DNA of 42,123 nucleotides from Oscillospiraceae bacterium (GTDB lineage: Bacteria; Bacillota; Clostridia; Oscillospirales; CAG-272). Shown here piece by piece: positions 33,736 through 41,829 of the stretch. The position numbers were made by a program, and so were the translations under genes. The stretch covers positions 1 to 42,123 of the forward strand of contig SVQK01000010.1 in NCBI GenBank assembly GCA_015065385.1, written 5' to 3'. The stretch's first letter is position 1. Each line of letters begins with the position of its first letter. The notes beneath the pieces were generated by a model. The model was not told the DNA's origin and made no database searches. It saw only the letters and a program-made list of their open reading frames with translations.

Positions 33736-33764
33736 GTTATCGAAAAAACGAGGGAGGTACATCT

Positions 33765-34436
33765 ATGGTCCAACTCGAATACCCGATCCAAATGGAGATT
33801 GCCGGTCCAACCGCGATATGGACAAGGCCGGATACCGGTGATTCTCCCGTCTCCTATCCTGCTCCAACCTATTCAGCGGTCAAAGGGATTTTCGAAACGA
33901 TCCTATGGGGACCGGCTGTGGAGATTGTTCCGACGAAAGTTGAGATATGCAGGCCGATCCAGTATCACAGCTATGCGACAAATTACGGAGGACCGCTTCG
34001 AGATCCCAAGAACATCAAGTCCGGGAATAACTATCAGCTTTTCGCTACCGTGCTGATAGATGTTTGCTACCGCTTGTTTGCTGTTGCAAGACCATGCTCA
34101 AACAAAAAGCAATTTCCCGAATCGGCGAAAAAATGGGACTCTCGGACAACAGCGCCGGGTCATGCCTATCAGGCAATGCTGGAACGCAGATTGAAGCGCG
34201 GCCAATCGTATGGGAGTGTTTGTTTAGGCTGGAGTGAATTTACGGCATCATATTTTGGTCCCTTCCGTGACGAAACTTCGGTTTGTACGGATATTGACGA
34301 CGTTCTGCTCCCTTCCATGCTTCGGCAGACATTTTCAAATGGCTACAAATCCAGTTTTTTCCCTGTTTACGATACGTCAATTGTGATTCGCAAAGGAACG
34401 CTTTCCTTTTTAGAAGGGAGGACCAGCCATGATTAA
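33765..34436 (+). CDS. cas5c: Cas5c (Cas5d), type I-C crRNA-processing subunit
   Basis: A 223-residue RAMP-fold protein. In type I-C it replaces Cas6: it cuts the repeat after the stem and then stays on the 5' tag of the crRNA in Cascade. The N-terminal segment EIAGPTAIWTRPDTGDSPVSYPAPTYSAVKGIFE is characteristic of I-C Cas5, and the His/Lys/Tyr-rich stretch HAYQAMLERRLKRGQSYGSV (about 148-167) is in the region of the processing site. It has a strong ribosome site (AGGGAGG) and lies about 20 bases after the P2 start. Its last eight bases overlap cas8c. It is more AT-rich than the genes to the left. Confidence 0.92.
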   Translation: MVQLEYPIQMEIAGPTAIWTRPDTGDSPVSYPAPTYSAVKGIFETILWGPAVEIVPTKVEICRPIQYHSYATNYGGPLRDPKNIKSGNNYQLFATVLIDVCYRLFAVARPCSNKKQFPESAKKWDSRTTAPGHAYQAMLERRLKRGQSYGSVCLGWSEFTASYFGPFRDETSVCTDIDDVLLPSMLRQTFSNGYKSSFFPVYDTSIVIRKGTLSFLEGRTSHD

Positions 34437-36522
34437 TGAGCTCCATGAGTTGAACCTTGCGCTTCGGGAAGCTGGAATCGCTGCTGATGCATGGCACAGG
34501 AAGTACCTTCCGATTGCAAATATTAAATCTAACGCTCCCTGCTTGAGAATCGTTCTTGATGGGAACCGAGTGGCTGAAATCGAGCAGGTCGCAGCAGATA
34601 AAGGAAGCAATATCCGAAGATATGGAGATAATCAGGGATCCTTTCCCGCAATGAATTTGGCTGCGCTGTACCGCATTAGAGACGAAGACATAAAAAAAGA
34701 GATTCTACAACTGATCAAGGAAGGTGGAGAGTACGATATTGACAGAATTGAGAGTTGGTGCGTTACGGACAACTGGTCAAAAAACTTCCGCCAAAAGTTC
34801 AAAATAAGCATAGAAGCGAGACCTCAGGAACTCCAACAGATGCTTAAGAAGGGAGCCGGGTATGAACCGATAAACGACTTGATAGAAGCGGTTCAGCCAT
34901 TTATCGATCCAAATGTATTCCACAAAGAACTGAAAGAAGCCGCTTTTGCTATGTTGAAAGCTCGAAGAGGAATGGCAGCGGCACTTCAAACTCTTTTCTT
35001 TTTGCCAACCGAGAAAGAAATAAAACAGGAAGACTATGGAAAACTATCCGTCGTCCTTGACACTTATGCTCTGGAGGATCAAGGCTTAACTACGGTGGGG
35101 TCGAGATTTGCCAAGGGCTTGAATAAAGCTCTTCTCCACGCCGATCAACACGCGCATTCTGAAAAACCTCTGGAAGAAAAAGATGCCTTTGGACGAAATT
35201 TCAGCCCTATGGACGAACCGATGCCAAAGGTGAAACTTGCAGCTGGATTCGACGTATCGCTCAGGACCATGTTCAAAGGGCAGCCGTGTCAACATCGTTA
35301 CGGAAAAATTGAGAATGATTCTTACCCGATCTCCAAAGAAGAGCGGACAGAATTGAGTGCTGCGCTGGACTGGATTGCGAAGAAGGAATACGAAAACAAG
35401 ACATGGGTTTCCACCGGGAAAGGAGAAGCGATGTTTGTGTTTCCGTCCAGTCTATATGCGCAGATCCCGGACATAGCGGGAATGTATCAGAACACACAGC
35501 AGAATACACCGTATGGACAAGCTCTTTTTGAGGCAAAGGCGAAAAGCTTTACTGAATATGTGACAAAAACAAAAGAACTTGACCCCGAGCATGTTCTCGA
35601 ATGGATTCAGTTTTTCATTTTGAGAAAACTGGATAAGGCAAGGACTAAGGTCATTTACAGTTATAACGCAAGACCAGACGAGATCGTGCGGCGAAGCGAC
35701 GATTGGATCAAGGCGGCAAAGAATCTGCCGGAATTCCATTTCGGGACGCCAAGGGTTCCATTCCCTTTGAGAATCGCTGATATCCTGAACAGTGTTTGGA
35801 AACAGGACGGTACGCCGGCGAGCGAAAAATATAAAGAGGTCTCTGCGTACTATGGAATGGAAATGTTCTTCGGCGCTGCGGACCTGAACCGCGCGATACG
35901 GTCGCTGATAAAAAACGCAGTTCCTCTGGGAGCCTATGCCGGTGCAAAACTGAACTCGCATCAAACCATTAAAAGTCAGCTGCCTCAATTACACTTGACA
36001 CTTGCGTTGATGGGGATGCTGCTTTATTGGGAAAACATCAGAAAGGATGTGTATATGAACGAGTATCCTTACCTTTTCGGGCAGCTTTTGAAAGCTGCCG
36101 ACGGTCTCCATGAACTTTACTGCATGACGGAGAGAAACGGTCAGTTGCCCCCGCAATTGGTGGGGAGCAGCATGTATCAGGCATCCATGGAGTTTCCAAG
36201 CCGCACGTTGGCGCAGCTTGTTCAGCGTCTTTCGCCTTACCTTGGATGGGCCAAAACACACGCGGAAAAGAGCTATCTGATAACTAAGGAAAACGGAGAA
36301 ACCGTCAACAGTCCCCGTGCAGCTTATTATCTCAGTGTATTCAACGAGATTGCCAGCAAGCTCTACGTCGTACTGTCTGATCAAACGCGGTTCAGCGATG
36401 TCGAAAAAGCACAGTTATTTATCGGATATCTGGCTTCCTTCCCAAAAAGACAAAACAATCAAACACCCCCAGTAGAACAAACAATCAATGCGGATCTGAA
36501 AGGAGATTCATCCGATGAGTAA
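34429..36522 (+). CDS. cas8c: Cas8c (Csd1), large subunit of type I-C Cascade
   Basis: A 697-residue protein in the large-subunit position between cas5c and cas7c. Cas8c recognises the PAM and, with Cas11c, supports the R-loop. Sequence similarity to other Csd1 proteins is loose to my eye, and the protein is longer than many (about 570-650 residues), so the call leans on context. The N-terminus (LPIANIKSNAPCLRIVLDGNRVAEI) and FDVSLRTMFKGQ region fit the family. The start has GGGAGG eight bases upstream and overlaps cas5c by eight bases; the end overlaps cas7c by eight. An internal start for the small subunit is predicted at 36055. Confidence 0.85.
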   Translation: MINELHELNLALREAGIAADAWHRKYLPIANIKSNAPCLRIVLDGNRVAEIEQVAADKGSNIRRYGDNQGSFPAMNLAALYRIRDEDIKKEILQLIKEGGEYDIDRIESWCVTDNWSKNFRQKFKISIEARPQELQQMLKKGAGYEPINDLIEAVQPFIDPNVFHKELKEAAFAMLKARRGMAAALQTLFFLPTEKEIKQEDYGKLSVVLDTYALEDQGLTTVGSRFAKGLNKALLHADQHAHSEKPLEEKDAFGRNFSPMDEPMPKVKLAAGFDVSLRTMFKGQPCQHRYGKIENDSYPISKEERTELSAALDWIAKKEYENKTWVSTGKGEAMFVFPSSLYAQIPDIAGMYQNTQQNTPYGQALFEAKAKSFTEYVTKTKELDPEHVLEWIQFFILRKLDKARTKVIYSYNARPDEIVRRSDDWIKAAKNLPEFHFGTPRVPFPLRIADILNSVWKQDGTPASEKYKEVSAYYGMEMFFGAADLNRAIRSLIKNAVPLGAYAGAKLNSHQTIKSQLPQLHLTLALMGMLLYWENIRKDVYMNEYPYLFGQLLKAADGLHELYCMTERNGQLPPQLVGSSMYQASMEFPSRTLAQLVQRLSPYLGWAKTHAEKSYLITKENGETVNSPRAAYYLSVFNEIASKLYVVLSDQTRFSDVEKAQLFIGYLASFPKRQNNQTPPVEQTINADLKGDSSDE
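36055..36522 (+). CDS. cas11c: Predicted Cas11c small subunit from an internal start in cas8c
   Basis: Type I-C systems make their small subunit by internal translation of cas8c. Here an in-frame ATG at 36055 has AAAGGA (36042-36047) seven bases upstream. It would give 155 residues (starting MNEYPYLFGQLLKAADGLHE) covering the C-terminal helical part of Cas8c, slightly longer than small subunits described elsewhere. The frame and ribosome site are visible; use of the start is inferred. Confidence 0.6.
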   Translation: MNEYPYLFGQLLKAADGLHELYCMTERNGQLPPQLVGSSMYQASMEFPSRTLAQLVQRLSPYLGWAKTHAEKSYLITKENGETVNSPRAAYYLSVFNEIASKLYVVLSDQTRFSDVEKAQLFIGYLASFPKRQNNQTPPVEQTINADLKGDSSDE

Positions 36523-37399
36523 TGAAATCAAACGTGCAACAGGTTTACTGGTTCTTGAAGTAGTCAATTCGAATCCAAACGGAGACCCGGACAGAGAGTC
36601 GGAACCTCGGATGCGTCCCAATGGTTTGGGAGAAATCTCACCGGTATCGTTCAAGCGAAAACTTCGTGATCTGGTAGGAGACCATGATGCGCCCTTTTTC
36701 AAAAACCTGCCGACGAAATTCAGCGATCATCCTGCAAATTATGAGATCCTTGAAAGCCGGGGAAGGGACAGAACGTCAATAACCAAAGAAATGGGTGAGA
36801 ACATTAAGTCCTTTGACCAGAAGATGTTTCTTGAAAGTGCGTTTGTAAAAAAGTATTGGGATGCCCGCGTGTTTGGAAATACATTTCTTGAAGAAGGAGG
36901 AAACAAAGGCTATATCAAAACAGGCGTGGTCCAAATTGGCATGGGGCTTTCCGTTTCCCCTGTGAATGTAGTTCATCACACCAACACCAACAAGGCCGGT
37001 GTTCAGGAAGGAAAAAACGCCGGAATGGCTCCGATGGCCTACCGCGTTGTAGAGCATGGTGTCTATTGTATGCCCTTCTTTGTAAACCCGAACTATGCGG
37101 GAAAAAGCGGCTGCACTGCTGAGGATATCGAATTGTTAAAGCTGGCAATTCCGTATGCCTATGATCTGAACCGTTCCGCCATCCGCCCCGATGTGCGAAT
37201 CCGCCACGCATGGTACATTACACACAAAAACTCGCTCGGAAGTTGCCCGGATTACCTGCTTTTGGAAGCACTGACACCTGAACGGATCGGAAATCCGGGA
37301 GATCCCTCCGAGAAATGGGGTGATTACGAAGACAGGCACGGTTTGCCGGAAGCACTATTGGACCGTGTGGAGAGTTGCGTCGATCTGGTGAATTCTTGA
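36515..37399 (+). CDS. cas7c: Cas7c (Csd2), backbone subunit of type I-C Cascade
   Basis: A 294-residue RAMP protein that polymerises along the crRNA to form the Cascade backbone. The opening RATGLLVLEVVNSNPNGDPDRESEPR and the later RDRTSITKE, FGNTFLEEGGNKGYIKTGVVQIGMG and DVRIRHAWYITH segments are typical of Csd2. It starts within the last eight bases of cas8c with ribosome site AAAGGAG, and its TGA stop overlaps the ATG of cas3 (TGATG), so the four interference genes form one coupled unit. Confidence 0.94.
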   Translation: MSNEIKRATGLLVLEVVNSNPNGDPDRESEPRMRPNGLGEISPVSFKRKLRDLVGDHDAPFFKNLPTKFSDHPANYEILESRGRDRTSITKEMGENIKSFDQKMFLESAFVKKYWDARVFGNTFLEEGGNKGYIKTGVVQIGMGLSVSPVNVVHHTNTNKAGVQEGKNAGMAPMAYRVVEHGVYCMPFFVNPNYAGKSGCTAEDIELLKLAIPYAYDLNRSAIRPDVRIRHAWYITHKNSLGSCPDYLLLEALTPERIGNPGDPSEKWGDYEDRHGLPEALLDRVESCVDLVNS

Positions 37400-39648
37400 T
37401 GGAATACTTAGCCCACAGCGAGCGGGACGGTATCCCCGCGCAATCATATTCGGAGCATGTCAGCCATGTGAAAGAAAAAGCGACGAATTATGCAAGAGAA
37501 GCCGCAGTCTATGCAGCAAAAGACGGTGACTTGTTAATACGATGCTCGGAAGAGAGCGGAGAGTGGCATGATACCGGAAAACTGCTGAAAGAGAATCAAG
37601 ATGTTTTACACGAAAAGAACAGCCGCTCCAAGCTTAAGATACCGCATGATGATGCTGGCGCAGCAACAATGATGCAAGCGTGGTTTGCGAAGGAAAACAT
37701 CCCTGCACTTGCGATCTATTCTCATCATCGCGGCTTGCCCAATATCGCCTCGGAAGAGATCAAAGGGCGCGCATGTTATCGGGATGAGTCGGAAGGAGGT
37801 GAAAACAGACGTCGGGTTGATGCGGAACTTGATTCGCTGATTTCCCTACATAGGGAGCTGACCGGCAGAGGCGTTATCGAAAAAACAGACGCACCGAGCT
37901 GCGACTTTGGCGTTTTTTCACGAATACTCTTATCCTGTCTTGTTGACGCCGACCACACGGATACAGCGATCCATTATCGCAAATACCCTGCGGATATGGA
38001 ATCTCCGAAGCTTCGTGCAAAAGAACGGCTGGAACAACTGGATCGATACATCGAGGGGTTGAACATCAATGACGAACGCAACAGACTGCGTGCGGAGATG
38101 TATCGGGTATGTAAAACTGCCGAACCGAGTGCGAATATCGTTGCCTGCGACAGTCCGGTTGGTTCCGGAAAGACTACCGCCGTTATGGCGCATTTGCTTC
38201 ATGAAGCGATCAAAAGGAATGCGCGCCGGGTATTTGTCGTTCTGCCGTTTACCAATATCATCAAGCAATCTGTGGAGGTTTACCGAAGGACCCTTGTGCT
38301 TCCGGGAGAAAAAGAGGAAGATGTCGTTGCGGAACTGCATCACCGTGCAGACTTTCAAAGCATTGAGGCGCGAGCTTACAGCGCGCAATGGCGGGCTCCG
38401 ATCATCGTGACCACAGCGGTGGCTTTCTTTGAGACTATCGCCTCAAACCGCCCGGCTACTCTGCGACGGTTGCATGAGCTTCCCGGCAGTGTTATTTTCA
38501 TCGATGAAGCTCATGCGGCGCTTCCGGTCAAACTCCTCCCCGTCACCTGGCACTGGATGCAGATTCTGGCGGATGAATGGAGCTGCTATTGGATGCTGGC
38601 TTCCGGATCTCTGGTTGAGTTTTGGAAGATTCCTGAGATTGCTGACTCCGAAACACACCGAGAAGTGCCGCAGCTTGTGGAGAATCAGCTTCGAGAACGC
38701 CTCGCCGAATTTGAGCAGAGACGAATCAGTTATCCACTGATCGAAACACCCTTCAGCAGAAAAGATCTGATCGAACGAATCAAATCAGAACCGGGACCAC
38801 GCCTCGTAATCATGAACACAGTTCAGTCTGCAGGCGTAGTCGCAAGAGATTTGCTTAAGTCGTATCAAGATCAGAAGGACGTCGATTCATGTGACGGGAA
38901 AGTGCTTCATCTTTCAACGGCGCTGACTGCGGAAGACAGAGACGCTGTAGTCGATACTGTCAGAGAAAGATTGAAAAAACTGAAGGAAACGAAAAGAGTA
39001 TTGGACACAGACTGGACTCTTGTGGCAACCTCCTGTGTGGAAGCCGGTGTGGATTTTTCCTTCCGCACAGGCTTCCGAGAGATTTCTTCACTGCTTTCTC
39101 TGCTTCAAGCGGCCGGAAGAATCAGCAGAAACGGAGAGTATGACGACGCCAAAATCTGGAGTTTTTCCATGCAGGATGATAACATGCTCACACAGAACCC
39201 TGGTACAAAAGATTCCGAAAGCGTCCTAAACAGATTCTTTCAACGCGGCTTAACGATTTCCCCTGCCCTTTGTACGCAGGCGATCATTGCGGAATTGAAT
39301 AGACAGTCGGAAAATCAACTTCCTCTTTTGAAGGAAGAATTGAAACAGAACTATCAGGAAGTTGGCCAAAACTTCAATGTGATCGAAAGCGATACTGTAC
39401 TTGTGATTGCGGACGCAGATTTGAAATACCGGATTCGCTGCGGTAAATGTGAATGGCGAGAAATCCAGCGTAAGGCAATCCCGATGCGTTTGTATCTCAT
39501 TAAAAAGCTTTCTCTTCAAAAGTTGACATACAGCGAAGACGATAAGGATTGTCTTTATGACTGGAATCTGCCGTATGACACTTTCCTTGGAACCATGGCA
39601 GGAGTATTGGAATTTCTACAATCAAAAAACGAATTATTGTGTATGTGA
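37399..39648 (+). CDS. cas3: Cas3, HD nuclease-helicase of type I-C
   Basis: A 749-residue effector that degrades target DNA after Cascade binding. The N-terminal HD nuclease has its metal ligands: His20 (YSEHVSH), His57-Asp58 (EWHDTGK), His83 (IPHDDAG) and His109-His110 (YSHHRG). The superfamily 2 helicase has Walker A SPVGSGKTT (about 252-260), DEAH in VIFIDEAHA (about 368) and motif VI LLQAAGRISRNG (about 570). The frame opens earlier, but the ATG overlapping the cas7c stop is the natural start. Cas3 stands after cas7 rather than first in the operon, unlike the usual I-C order. Its composition is AT-rich, in contrast to cas4 only 14 bases downstream. Confidence 0.95.
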   Translation: MEYLAHSERDGIPAQSYSEHVSHVKEKATNYAREAAVYAAKDGDLLIRCSEESGEWHDTGKLLKENQDVLHEKNSRSKLKIPHDDAGAATMMQAWFAKENIPALAIYSHHRGLPNIASEEIKGRACYRDESEGGENRRRVDAELDSLISLHRELTGRGVIEKTDAPSCDFGVFSRILLSCLVDADHTDTAIHYRKYPADMESPKLRAKERLEQLDRYIEGLNINDERNRLRAEMYRVCKTAEPSANIVACDSPVGSGKTTAVMAHLLHEAIKRNARRVFVVLPFTNIIKQSVEVYRRTLVLPGEKEEDVVAELHHRADFQSIEARAYSAQWRAPIIVTTAVAFFETIASNRPATLRRLHELPGSVIFIDEAHAALPVKLLPVTWHWMQILADEWSCYWMLASGSLVEFWKIPEIADSETHREVPQLVENQLRERLAEFEQRRISYPLIETPFSRKDLIERIKSEPGPRLVIMNTVQSAGVVARDLLKSYQDQKDVDSCDGKVLHLSTALTAEDRDAVVDTVRERLKKLKETKRVLDTDWTLVATSCVEAGVDFSFRTGFREISSLLSLLQAAGRISRNGEYDDAKIWSFSMQDDNMLTQNPGTKDSESVLNRFFQRGLTISPALCTQAIIAELNRQSENQLPLLKEELKQNYQEVGQNFNVIESDTVLVIADADLKYRIRCGKCEWREIQRKAIPMRLYLIKKLSLQKLTYSEDDKDCLYDWNLPYDTFLGTMAGVLEFLQSKNELLCM

Positions 39649-39662
39649 GAAGGAGATACAGT

Positions 39663-40325
39663 ATGTTCGCCGAAGACGACTTCCTCCCCCTCTCCGGCAT
39701 CCAGCATTTCGCGTTTTGCCGGCGGCAGTGGGCGCTCATCCATATCGAAAACGTATGGGAAGAAAACGGCAGGACGGCAGAAGGGCGGCTGCTGCATGAA
39801 AACGCGCACGACGCATACCGTCCGGAATCGCGCGGGGAGGTTGTCATCTCCCGCGCCGTCCCCGTCTTCTCCCGCACCCTCGGGCTGAACGGAGAATGCG
39901 ACGTGGTAGAGTTCAGACGCGATCCGAACGGAGTCCCGCTCGCAAGGCGCGAAGGGCTGTGGACGATTTTCCCCGTTGAGTATAAAAGAGGCTCGCCGAA
40001 AGAAGACCCATGCGACGCGCTTCAACTGACCGCTCAGGCAATATGCCTTGAGGAGATGTTCTGCTGCCCGGTTCCCGCCGGCGCGCTGTTCTACTTCGAA
40101 ACCAAACGGAGGCAGCGCATCGACATCACGGACGAACTGCGCGACACCGTCCGCGCGTATGCCGCCGAAATGCACGGATACGCAAAAAGGGCTTATCTGC
40201 CAAAGCCAAAACGCACGAAGGGCTGCGGCATGTGCTCTTTGAAGGACGAGTGCCTGCCGAAGCTCGAACGCCTGCCGTCCGCGGGTTCCTATAACGAAGA
40301 AAACCTGGGAGGCACGACTGCATGA
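39663..40325 (+). CDS. cas4: Cas4, Fe-S exonuclease of spacer acquisition
   Basis: A 220-residue PD-(D/E)xK nuclease that trims prespacers and selects the PAM. Cys19, Cys188, Cys191 and Cys197 (CGMCSLKDEC) would hold a 4Fe-4S cluster; the nuclease residues are His45 (GRLLHE), Asp80 (GECDVVEF) and Glu106/Lys108 (PVEYKRG). The ATG at 39663 has GGAG upstream; an earlier in-frame codon at 39639 lies inside the end of cas3. The gene is GC-rich, like the chromosomal genes to the left and unlike cas5-8-7-3. It ends in a four-base overlap with cas1. Confidence 0.94.
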   Translation: MFAEDDFLPLSGIQHFAFCRRQWALIHIENVWEENGRTAEGRLLHENAHDAYRPESRGEVVISRAVPVFSRTLGLNGECDVVEFRRDPNGVPLARREGLWTIFPVEYKRGSPKEDPCDALQLTAQAICLEEMFCCPVPAGALFYFETKRRQRIDITDELRDTVRAYAAEMHGYAKRAYLPKPKRTKGCGMCSLKDECLPKLERLPSAGSYNEENLGGTTA

Positions 40326-41371
40326 AGAAAATGCTCAACACGCTGTACGTCACGACGGAAACGGCATATCTCTCGCTTGACGGCGAAAATGTCGTCGTCC
40401 GGGCAGACGATCCGGAGAGCGGAGAATCGCGCGAGCTCGGACGAACGCCGCTTCATCTGCTTGACGGGATCGTAACCTTCGGTTATGTCGGCGCATCCCC
40501 CGCTCTGCTCGGGAAATGCGCGGAATACGGCAAGGACATGACCTTTCTCACGCCGTCCGGTAAATTCCTGTGCCGGACCGTAGGCAAGGTTCGCGGAAAC
40601 GTTCTGCTGCGTCGGGAGCAGTTCCGGTGGGCGGATTCGTCCGAAAAATCCCTGTCCATTGCCCAAAGGATGATTTCAGCCAAGCTCTTGAACAGCGCTG
40701 CCGTCCTCCGGCGCGCAGTCAGCGATCACGCGGAAAGAATCCGCGCGGAGGAAGTGGAAAACGCTGAGAGTCAGCTCAGGCAATTCTCCCGTTCGGCTTA
40801 CCGCGCCGAATCCCCCGATTCTCTCCGCGGGCTTGAGGGGGATGGGGCGCAGCGGTATTTTGCCGTATTCGACGAGCTGATCTTGCAGCAGCGGGAAACC
40901 TTTTCCTTCTCTTCCCGAAACCGCCGTCCGCCTCTCGATCCGGTCAACGCCATGCTCTCCTTCGGGTATTCCCTTATGACCGCGGTGTGTTCCTCGGCGC
41001 TGGAAACCGTAGGACTCGATCCTTACGTCGGCTTTTTCCACACAGACCGGCCGGGACGCGCGTCGTTGGCACTCGATCTGCTCGAAGAGTTCCGCGCGCC
41101 GTTCGTCGATCGCTTTGTGCTGACCCTCATCAACAAAAGGCTTGTGTCAGACGCGGATTTCGTGCAGAAGGAAAACGGCGCGGTTCTTCTGCGGGATGAA
41201 AGCCGACGGGAATTCCTGGCGCAGTGGCAAAAAAAGAAACGGGAAGAGATCGTTCACCCCTATCTCGGTGAGAAAACGACGTGGGGGATGCTGCCGTTCC
41301 TTCAGGCACAGCTTCTCGCAAAAGCCGTGAGGGGCGATCTGGACGACTACCCGCCGTTTCTCTGGAAATGA
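40322..41371 (+). CDS. cas1: Cas1, CRISPR integrase
   Basis: A 349-residue integrase, catalytic half of the Cas1-Cas2 spacer insertion complex. The metal-binding triad is visible: Glu172 (GLEGDGAQRYF), His240 (GFFHTDRPGR) and Glu255 (LDLLEEFRAP). It begins at an ATGA overlap with cas4 and is followed by cas2 after seven bases, forming the adaptation unit. Composition is GC-rich, as in cas4. Confidence 0.96.
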   Translation: MKKMLNTLYVTTETAYLSLDGENVVVRADDPESGESRELGRTPLHLLDGIVTFGYVGASPALLGKCAEYGKDMTFLTPSGKFLCRTVGKVRGNVLLRREQFRWADSSEKSLSIAQRMISAKLLNSAAVLRRAVSDHAERIRAEEVENAESQLRQFSRSAYRAESPDSLRGLEGDGAQRYFAVFDELILQQRETFSFSSRNRRPPLDPVNAMLSFGYSLMTAVCSSALETVGLDPYVGFFHTDRPGRASLALDLLEEFRAPFVDRFVLTLINKRLVSDADFVQKENGAVLLRDESRREFLAQWQKKKREEIVHPYLGEKTTWGMLPFLQAQLLAKAVRGDLDDYPPFLWK

Positions 41372-41378
41372 GGCAGCC

Positions 41379-41669
41379 ATGCTGACTTTGATTACTTATG
41401 ACGTATGCACCGCAGACGCAGCGGGAAGAAAGCGCCTGTCCAAGGTGGCAAAAATCTGTGTGAATTACGGACAGAGGGTGCAGAATTCCGTTTTCGAATG
41501 CGAGCTGGACAACGCTCAGCTGATCTTTGTCCGCGACAAGCTGAGAAAAGCTATGGATGAAAAGCAGGACAGTCTGCGGATCTACAACCTCGGGAATCAT
41601 TACGCAAGCAGGATCGAGCATTACGGCGTCAAAAACACCTACGACCCGGAAGACGCAATGATTTTGTAA
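41379..41669 (+). CDS. cas2: Cas2, adaptation subunit
   Basis: A 96-residue ferredoxin-fold protein that bridges two Cas1 dimers. The N-terminal strand LTLITYDVCT carries the conserved Asp8; RVQNSVFECEL and the C-terminal strand follow the family pattern. A GAGG motif precedes the ATG. It is the last cas gene, 160 bases before the array. Confidence 0.95.
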   Translation: MLTLITYDVCTADAAGRKRLSKVAKICVNYGQRVQNSVFECELDNAQLIFVRDKLRKAMDEKQDSLRIYNLGNHYASRIEHYGVKNTYDPEDAMIL

Positions 41670-41829
41670 GCGCGAATGGCAAGCACCCATTTTATCCCGA
41701 GGGATTCGCACCGAAAAACAAGGCGGAAACAGCGGATTTTTCGATAGTCTCCGCTTTGAAACATCGACTTTTTGAGTATATTTGACAACAAATGGCTTGC
41801 GGGAATGTCAGTTTTTTGCCTTTCCCGCC
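41670..41829 (+). promoter_or_regulatory. CRISPR leader
   Basis: The 160 bases between cas2 and the first repeat are more AT-rich than the genes before them. TTGACA lies at 41782-41787 without a good -10; TTGAAA (41756-41761) and TATATT (41777-41782) have a short 15-base spacer. AGCGGA (41731-41736) and TCCGCT (41750-41755) form a small hairpin. The array promoter is probably here. Confidence 0.65.

Noticed and set aside
33547..34056. Open frame overlapping P1, the target site and the start of cas5c
   Set aside because: It runs in another frame through cas5c, which has a clear ribosome site and family match; the frame would start inside the P1 promoter.
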